Below, in pieces: positions 16,276 to 21,288 of a stretch of 21,288 nt of DNA. Position 1 is the first letter of the stretch; each line of letters opens with the position of its first letter. Below the pieces are notes generated by a model. It was not told the origin of the DNA, made no database searches, and saw nothing but the letters and a program-made list of their open reading frames with translations. The stretch covers positions 1-21,288 of the forward strand of contig JAFYMM010000209.1 of NCBI GenBank assembly GCA_017550055.1, read 5' to 3'. The translations under genes and the position numbers were made by a program. The DNA is from Paludibacteraceae bacterium (lineage in GTDB: Bacteria; Bacteroidota; Bacteroidia; Bacteroidales; Paludibacteraceae).

Positions 16276-16376
16276 TGGCAGTCTTCTTCGGTGAAGGTTG
16301 CTTGATGGTATTGTTATCCTTCGTGTATCCTTCGTATATCCTTCGTAGAGGGTATGGTTATCCTATGAAGAGGGTT
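16276..16376 (-). repeat. Dispersed intergenic element, long copy (copy B) with 11-bp tandem array
   Basis: This lies in the 153-base gap between DUF5686 and ispH. Read on the minus strand, its two ends match copy A at 10401-10456: first a block with CCTCTTCA and AGGATA, and last a 36-base block with TCAAGCAACCTTCA and AAGAAGACTG. In between, copy B has about 45 extra bases containing three tandem 11-bp units (plus strand TATCCTTCGTG, TATCCTTCGTA, TATCCTTCGTA at 16315-16347). The element has the same sense as the flanking genes, as copy A does. Confidence 0.85.
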
Positions 16377-16402
16377 ACTAGAAGTATGGTGTTGGGTAGG
16401 GG

Positions 16403-18883
16403 TTAGAAGTCGAGGCCTACGCGCCATTTTATTGCGAAATTTTGGGCGTCTGGCGATGTGCTGTTGCGATGGGTTAGTCGCCAAACGAATGCGATGTCGC
16501 CAATTTTGAATATATTGGAGAATCCAAATCCACATTCGATATATGGCATTTTGTTCCAGCCTTGTTCGCTATTGTAGTAGTCGGGCGGTATGGCTAATAT
16601 GTTGTCGCCTTTGTATTTGTCGCTAAGGTGTCCGTAGCCTATGTTGAATAGGATGTCTTCGCGTATGCCGAGTTTTTGGAGATATGGTATGTAGCCAAAT
16701 ATGTAGCCTCGAGTTTGGTAGCGAGCTGTTAGGGCGGCATAGTAGTTGCTCATTAGCTCCATTGAGCCGAGAAGCATGAAGTCGGTGTCGTGTCGGTAGG
16801 CAGAACGTGCAGAACGAGCCATGATTAAGGCAGGGAATGGCGCATTGCCTATGACTGCGTTGGCTTGGAATGCCCAGTGGATTTTGCCAAAGCCAAGAGC
16901 GGTGTGTTGTTGGGCGTAGATGCCAAATTTGCCGAATAGGTCGTGTACGGGTTCTGTGGTTGGAGTGCCAGGTATTTTGTAGTAGCCCCCTTCGGCAGAT
17001 AGATGCACTACGGGGTAGCGACTGCCGAGATATATTCGGTGGAAGAAATAGTCGAGTGAGCTTTGTTGCCAAGATAGGCGGAATACTGTTCGGAGTCCGG
17101 TGTGGCTATAGTATGGAACTTCAACGCCATTGTGTATGAGAGGGATGAAGCGGTTGCCGAGGTAGTTTTGGGTGAAGGCGTTGAGTTGGAATTTGAAGCC
17201 CGGTTTTTCGTATTGATACTGTACGCCAAGGCGTGCACGTTCGAGAACAGAGACTGGGCGATAGAGCATTACCCATGAGTTGACAAGGTTTTCGACATCG
17301 TGTACACGGCTTTCGGCATAGATGTCGGAGTCGTCGAAACCGATGCGTTCGGTCTTGTGGTCGTAGGTGAGGGCGAGAATGTTGCGTTTGGTAGGGCCGA
17401 AACGCCATTGTATGTTGCCTCCGTACGAGTGTAGTCCATCGCTGATGAGTTCTCCGTTTTGGTATTGCTCTTTAAAGCCATAGCCATAGTAACCGCCAAA
17501 TGTGAAATATTTGGCAAAAGATTCGCCCGATCGGAGAGTTAGGCGAGGCGATGCACCTTCGAGTTGATTGAAATGGAATAGATTTAGGATTGGACCTACG
17601 TCGATTTTCCAAATATGGAGATACTGGTTGAGTATAATATCTACTGCCCAAGCAGATAGTTTTTGTATGCGAGTTTGGTTGGTAGAGTCTATTTTGTTCC
17701 AAGTAGCCTCGAGTTTGTCGTCGATAGGTAGTTCTACTGTTTCGTTTATACTCTTAATGGTCAGTGAGTCAGTTAATAATTTGGTGTTGATATACGAACG
17801 CTCTTCGTTTATTAAGGCCCCGAAATATTGTATGTTTTTGTTAGGATAGAGATTTACGTTTAGTCCTAGCCCTTGTTTTTCATTGTCAGGAAAGATTGTA
17901 TTGCCCAATGGAGCTGTTGTGAATCCATAATTAAGGCTATTCAAATAATTGATTGGCGTGTGTGACGGAATGGTCATATCAATTTTTGTAATTGCGTATG
18001 TGGCAGAGTCAATCCACATGTCGCCCTTGAATAGTAAGCCTTGATTGTATTTTGGAGTAAAATGGATTTGGTAATTTTTGTAGCCATTGATATTGGCACT
18101 ATCTGCCAAATATAAATTGTAGTATAACTTTGCATTTGGCGCAACAGGATTCATGAAGTTGTGGCCTAATATGGTAGAATATGGCTTGTATGGATTTATA
18201 TTAGGCGTATAAGTGGTAATGATTTCTTGCCAATGCTCTGGAGGGAAGATGTTTAAGGCATTTTGTTTTGAGTCTAATAGGGAAGAGCTATTGCTATCGG
18301 AACCGAGTCTTAAATCATAGATAGACTGGTTGAGATATACGGGAAGAGAGAATGTTGTGTCGGTTTGCGCTATAGTTCCGGTCATTAAATCTTTGAATAA
18401 CTTGCGTTGTAAAGATTTTTGTTTTATGTCGGTTAGGTTTATAGCTGTCACGTCGTTCATTGTGGTACTGACATTTGCTACATTTTTTGGATTATTGTAG
18501 TGCCTATTTTTATGCACATTCTTTAACAAAAGAATGGCATCGTCTTGTTTAGGCATTGCAATTACTTCGTCCAATATTGAAATATCTTCTTTTAGATATA
18601 TTCTTATCATTTGGTCTTTTCCGTAATCAAGTTTTATTTGTCGCTGTTTGTATCCGACGACACTTGCAATCAGGGTGCGTTGTGGCTCGTTGCTACGAAG
18701 CATGAAAAAGCCCTCTTCGTTTGTAGTACAGCCTATGTTTGTGCCTTTAAACCACACACTTGCCGCTTCTAGAGGTTGCGAATCTTCTGCCGACAACACT
18801 TGTCCCACTACCACAATATCTTGAGCAGCAGCAAGGTGAGAGACTAAAAAGATTAGTATAGCAATACTGATTTTTTTTATCAT
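16403..18883 (-). CDS. DUF5686 outer-membrane protein with carboxypeptidase-regulatory-like domain
   Basis: This 826-residue envelope protein has a signal peptide at residues 1-20 (SHLAAAQ). A CarboxypepD_reg-like beta-sandwich follows at about 24-105 (VVGQVLSAEDSQPLEAASVWF, GCTTNEEGFFML, VVGYKQRQIKL). The long DUF5686 region contains QKSLQRKLFKDLMTG, a beta-rich middle part with WIDSATYAITKID, and a C-terminal barrel-like half ending FAIKWRVGLDF. The final aromatic residue and strand pattern suit an outer-membrane barrel. The layout is common in Bacteroidetes; the function is unknown. The frame extends upstream to 18928, but that codon lies inside the terminator of the preceding gene, so the ATG at 18883 (MIKKISIAIL) is chosen. 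Sampled G+C rises from about 30% in the 5' part to about 50% in the 3' part. No clear promoter is visible in the short upstream gap. Confidence 0.85.
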   Translation of the reverse strand: MIKKISIAILIFLVSHLAAAQDIVVVGQVLSAEDSQPLEAASVWFKGTNIGCTTNEEGFFMLRSNEPQRTLIASVVGYKQRQIKLDYGKDQMIRIYLKEDISILDEVIAMPKQDDAILLLKNVHKNRHYNNPKNVANVSTTMNDVTAINLTDIKQKSLQRKLFKDLMTGTIAQTDTTFSLPVYLNQSIYDLRLGSDSNSSSLLDSKQNALNIFPPEHWQEIITTYTPNINPYKPYSTILGHNFMNPVAPNAKLYYNLYLADSANINGYKNYQIHFTPKYNQGLLFKGDMWIDSATYAITKIDMTIPSHTPINYLNSLNYGFTTAPLGNTIFPDNEKQGLGLNVNLYPNKNIQYFGALINEERSYINTKLLTDSLTIKSINETVELPIDDKLEATWNKIDSTNQTRIQKLSAWAVDIILNQYLHIWKIDVGPILNLFHFNQLEGASPRLTLRSGESFAKYFTFGGYYGYGFKEQYQNGELISDGLHSYGGNIQWRFGPTKRNILALTYDHKTERIGFDDSDIYAESRVHDVENLVNSWVMLYRPVSVLERARLGVQYQYEKPGFKFQLNAFTQNYLGNRFIPLIHNGVEVPYYSHTGLRTVFRLSWQQSSLDYFFHRIYLGSRYPVVHLSAEGGYYKIPGTPTTEPVHDLFGKFGIYAQQHTALGFGKIHWAFQANAVIGNAPFPALIMARSARSAYRHDTDFMLLGSMELMSNYYAALTARYQTRGYIFGYIPYLQKLGIREDILFNIGYGHLSDKYKGDNILAIPPDYYNSEQGWNKMPYIECGFGFSNIFKIGDIAFVWRLTHRNSTSPDAQNFAIKWRVGLDF

Positions 18884-18908
18884 AATGGTTATGTTTGTTT
18901 TTTCGAAC

Positions 18909-18945
18909 AAAAAAGGAGATAGAATCAAAAATTCTGTCTCCTTTT
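18909..18945 (-). terminator. Terminator of the AraC-family regulator gene
   Basis: The hairpin has a 15-bp stem, AAAAGGAGATAGAAT against ATTCTGTCTCCTTTT, with one G-U pair and a 5-base loop. On the minus strand it ends in a T-run. It lies just past the regulator's stop codon and separates it from the DUF5686 gene. Confidence 0.9.
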
Positions 18946-18951
18946 CTATAA

Positions 18952-19818
18952 TTATTTATGTTTGTTTCGATATTCGCGAGGCGTCATGTTCTGACGTTTA
19001 CGGAAGAATGTACTGAACTGTGCGGTATCAGAAAAGCCAAGCATCATACCAATCTTGGCAATTGAATAATTGGTTGTAGTCAATAATTCTTGTGCTTTTT
19101 TCAAGCGTATATCCATTTGATATTGGGCAGGAGATGTGCCCATGGTTTCTTTAAAGATACGGCGAAATAGGGAATAACTTATTCCTATGCGCTCTGCCAC
19201 TTCTTCTGGGCTGATTTTGGTAGATGTGTCATGGCGTAGTATTTCGACGGCTGTATTGATTTTTTCAATGTTTGGGTCTTCTTTTTCGTGGCAATTTAAT
19301 AGTTTGTAATTTGCGATACTAAGTGCGAGAAGCAAAGAGGTGTTTAAAACTGCTTGTGCGCCAGATTTATTCTCTTTGAGGATTTGTATCATACTGCTAA
19401 ATATGTTCTCTATCTCTACATTTTGACCAATATTAGCAATTGGTGAGTTTTGGAACAAATCTATTTTTTCGAGGAATAATGTGTATTGTAGGCAAGATGC
19501 TGATATGTGAAAATATGAGGTCTTTTTTCCTATTGTTGGTGTAAATTCGATTTTCTCTCCTGATTTGATGATGCTAATAGACCCTACTTTTATTTCTTGT
19601 GTGGCATTACGTGATTTATACACGCCTCCTCCTTCGGTTACGAATAAGAAATCGTAACTATTTATATTGTTGTCGGTCTTAAATGTGAGTGTTTGATAAT
19701 CTTCCGATTTTATAGTTTTATAGATTACCGACTTGCATTTGCAACTGAAGTTATCACTTTTTGTTATTTCAGTGTCGAAAGTGATGTTTTCTTTGTTTGT
19801 AGAATTTGAAAATTGCAT
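18952..19818 (-). CDS. AraC-family transcriptional regulator
   Basis: This 288-residue regulator has a C-terminal AraC/XylS DNA-binding domain (about residues 188-288) with both helix-turn-helix units. ISPEEVAERIGISYSLFRRI is followed by FKETMGTSPAQYQMDIRLKKA, then YSIAKIGMMLGFSDTAQFST with FFRKRQNMTPREYR. The N-terminal part (about 1-170) looks cupin-like, with SYDFLFVTEGGGVYKS and IKVGSISIIKSGEKIEFTP, and would be the sensing domain. No ligand can be inferred. It is transcribed alone, with a promoter-like sequence upstream and a strong terminator downstream. Candidate targets are the adjacent DUF5686 gene or its own promoter; the sequence does not decide. Confidence 0.92.
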   Translation of the reverse strand: MQFSNSTNKENITFDTEITKSDNFSCKCKSVIYKTIKSEDYQTLTFKTDNNINSYDFLFVTEGGGVYKSRNATQEIKVGSISIIKSGEKIEFTPTIGKKTSYFHISASCLQYTLFLEKIDLFQNSPIANIGQNVEIENIFSSMIQILKENKSGAQAVLNTSLLLALSIANYKLLNCHEKEDPNIEKINTAVEILRHDTSTKISPEEVAERIGISYSLFRRIFKETMGTSPAQYQMDIRLKKAQELLTTTNYSIAKIGMMLGFSDTAQFSTFFRKRQNMTPREYRNKHK

Positions 19819-19865
19819 TTTATAAATTTGCTAATAGTTAGAGTAAAAAGATTTGTTTGTTGTTG

Positions 19866-19897
19866 CAAATTTATAAAATTTTAATGGAATTAACAAG
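19866..19897 (-). promoter_or_regulatory. Probable promoter of the AraC-family regulator
   Basis: On the minus strand TAAATTTG (19866-19873) matches TAnnTTTG. CTTG lies 20 bases further upstream (19894-19897). The start codon is 47 bases downstream. The remainder of the gap to hydF (19898-19979) is AT-rich with no other feature seen. Confidence 0.5.
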
Positions 19898-19979
19898 TTT
19901 TTTGTGTAAAATGTTTTTTTGTCATTTTTGATGTAGTTGTTGTGCTATAGTGTTTCGAAATACTGTAATTTTGTTATTT

Positions 19980-21152
19980 TTACCATATAATTTTGTCAAT
20001 AATATTATTGAGATATGCTATGGTAATTCCATAATTTGTTATTTTTGTCTTATATTGCTTAGCATCTTTTACGCGATTTAGCATTTGAGAGCGACTAAAC
20101 ATGCATGCACCGCAGTGAATGATGAGGTCGTATTGTGATAAATCGACGTTCCAATCGTTTCCCGACACAATGTCAAATTTAATATTGGCATCAATTTTTT
20201 TTCTTATTAGGGCAGGTATTTTTTCTCTGCCTATGTCTTCTGCCAATGGTGCATGCGAGCATGCTTCTGCGATTAGCACTCGGCTGTTGGCTGTGAGTGA
20301 TGACAATGCTTCTGCGCCTTGTATGAATTCATCAATATCGCCTTTCCAACGAGCAAATAGCACCGAAAACGATGTCAAGCGCGATTCTTGTGGTTTCAAT
20401 TCATATACGGTTTTGAAATCTTGCGAATCTGTTACAATCAGCGCAGGCGCATCTTTTAATCCTTTTAGTGTCTGTTCTAATTTTGCAGTTGTAGTGCAAA
20501 TGGTTGTGCATCCATAGTCCAATAATTCTCGTATGGTTTGCACTTGGGGCAAAATCAATCGCCCTTTGGGTGCTTGTATGTCTTGTGGCATCACAAGTAC
20601 CACCGTATCAGTCGGTTTTACAAGGTGTGTTACTATTGACAAATCTTGCTGATATTGCGATTGAACAAACCCTATTGCCTTCAACACCTCTTCTCGTCCA
20701 TCTTTTTGAGCTATATTTATTTCGATATATTCGTCAACGCCGAATAGTTTTTTTGCATCACTTGCGTAGGATGTTTCTGTGAAATTATTGACAACGAGTA
20801 TGGCTTTACTGCGTTCTTTTATCAGAGTGAACCATTTTGTTGCCTCTTGCAATTTGTCTTTGTCTTCAAAAATGGTGTTAGGAATCAAGAATATAGCTAT
20901 ATCGCAACGTTTCAGCACCTCTTTTGTTTTCGTAACTCTCATTTCGCCCAACATGCCATGGTCGTCATATCCAGCAGTATCGATGAAAACACAAGCCCCC
21001 AATCCGTTGATTTCAATAGGTTTGCTCACGGGGTCAGTGGTTGTGCCTGCCACGGAACTCACTATGCTCACTTCTTGCGATGTAAGCATATTCACCAACG
21101 ATGATTTCCCTGCATTGCGAGGCCCAAATATTCCTATATGTGTGCGATTCAT
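19980..21152 (-). CDS. hydF: [FeFe]-hydrogenase H-cluster maturation GTPase HydF
   Basis: This 390-residue scaffold GTPase assembles the [2Fe] subcluster of [FeFe]-hydrogenase, working with the radical-SAM enzymes HydE and HydG. The N-terminal GTPase domain shows the P-loop GPRNAGKSSL (Lys16, Ser17), the G2-type VAGTTTDPV and G3 DTAGYDD (58-64). The C-terminal domain carries the diagnostic iron-sulphur motif CxH...HCxxC: Cys298-x-His300 in EACSHAPL, then His346-Cys347-x-x-Cys350 in IIHCGACMFSR, about 45 residues apart. These residues separate HydF from Era/MnmE-type GTPases. It follows the probable rimM by 24 bases on the same strand. No hydrogenase, hydE or hydG is in the window. Confidence 0.96.
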   Translation of the reverse strand: MNRTHIGIFGPRNAGKSSLVNMLTSQEVSIVSSVAGTTTDPVSKPIEINGLGACVFIDTAGYDDHGMLGEMRVTKTKEVLKRCDIAIFLIPNTIFEDKDKLQEATKWFTLIKERSKAILVVNNFTETSYASDAKKLFGVDEYIEINIAQKDGREEVLKAIGFVQSQYQQDLSIVTHLVKPTDTVVLVMPQDIQAPKGRLILPQVQTIRELLDYGCTTICTTTAKLEQTLKGLKDAPALIVTDSQDFKTVYELKPQESRLTSFSVLFARWKGDIDEFIQGAEALSSLTANSRVLIAEACSHAPLAEDIGREKIPALIRKKIDANIKFDIVSGNDWNVDLSQYDLIIHCGACMFSRSQMLNRVKDAKQYKTKITNYGITIAYLNNIIDKIIW

Positions 21153-21176
21153 AATAGAATAGAGAGTGATTATGAA

Positions 21177-21288
21177 TTAAATAAGTCCTTCTGGCAATTC
21201 TACTACCATAGTGTGCTTTTCAGGATTCAAGTCTATTACCTCTACAGCTCCAACTGGCACAAGTATGTCATTATCAAGTATAAATAAT
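21177..21288 (-). CDS. rimM: Probable RimM, C-terminal end only (16S rRNA processing)
   Basis: Only the last 37 codons lie in the window; the 5' part runs off the right edge. The readable end contains DNDILVPVGAVEVIDL and VVELPEGLI, with an NPEKHTM link between them. An I/L-V-P beginning, a V-x-x-I-D-L strand and a closing V-x-L-P-E-G-L-I is the pattern of the RimM C-terminal PRC-barrel, which binds ribosomal protein S19 during 30S maturation. A different PRC-barrel protein cannot be excluded on so short a piece. It lies directly upstream of hydF on the same strand. Confidence 0.6.
   Translation of the reverse strand, partial: LFILDNDILVPVGAVEVIDLNPEKHTMVVELPEGLI

Noticed and set aside
16314..16535. 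Minus-strand ORF of 73 codons running into the 11-bp repeat region
   Set aside because: It overlaps the conserved C terminus of the DUF5686 gene in another frame, is low-complexity and ends in the repeat. It is a shadow frame.
18884..18928. Upstream start for the DUF5686 gene
   Set aside because: This start lies in the stem-loop terminator of the regulator gene, and the added residues precede a standard signal peptide that begins at 18883.

Overview
The window looks like a chromosomal segment of an anaerobic member of the Bacteroidetes, most likely order Bacteroidales. Signs of this are AT-rich DNA, promoters of the TTTG / TAnnTTTG type instead of -35/-10 boxes, weak Shine-Dalgarno sequences, and typical families: GldG, a DUF5686 outer-membrane protein with a carboxypeptidase-regulatory domain, a fused M16 peptidase, a lipoprotein FKBP and a LemA/TPM pair. 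HydF, a maturase for oxygen-sensitive [FeFe]-hydrogenase, points to fermentative anaerobic life. I found no phage, transposon, CRISPR or defence system. Most of the window is housekeeping DNA.

Layout, plus strand, 1-13036. A secreted M16 zinc peptidase ends in a strong terminator. Then comes a compact run: a 7TM-HD phosphodiesterase of the PgpH type, a 51-residue Pmp3/YqaE membrane peptide at 5262-5417, and gldG, with a 5-nt gap and an 8-nt overlap. It is followed by nfo (endonuclease IV), a Yip1-like membrane protein, a lipoprotein FKBP isomerase, a TPM-domain protein with zinc-ribbon motifs and a glycine-rich tail, lemA, an outer-membrane beta-barrel protein, and class II fructose-bisphosphate aldolase with its own promoter and terminator.

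Layout, minus strand, 13091-21288. From right to left: the 3' end of a probable rimM, hydF, an AraC-type regulator with its own terminator, a DUF5686 outer-membrane protein, ispH, pfkA, the initiator tRNA-fMet with a well-formed promoter and terminator, and a secreted glycerophosphodiester phosphodiesterase. pfkA and fba catalyse consecutive steps of glycolysis but lie in separate, convergent units.

The most unusual content is in small repeats. A dispersed intergenic element occurs twice (10401-10456 plus, 16276-16376 minus), each time in the same sense as the genes around it. One copy is enlarged by tandem 11-bp units. Separately, several unrelated heptanucleotide arrays share an exact 7-bp period: upstream of nfo, upstream of fba, inside ispH, and across the ispH stop codon. 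Two terminators near the tRNA share nearly the same stem. These repeats, not the protein genes, are the best candidates for something undescribed.
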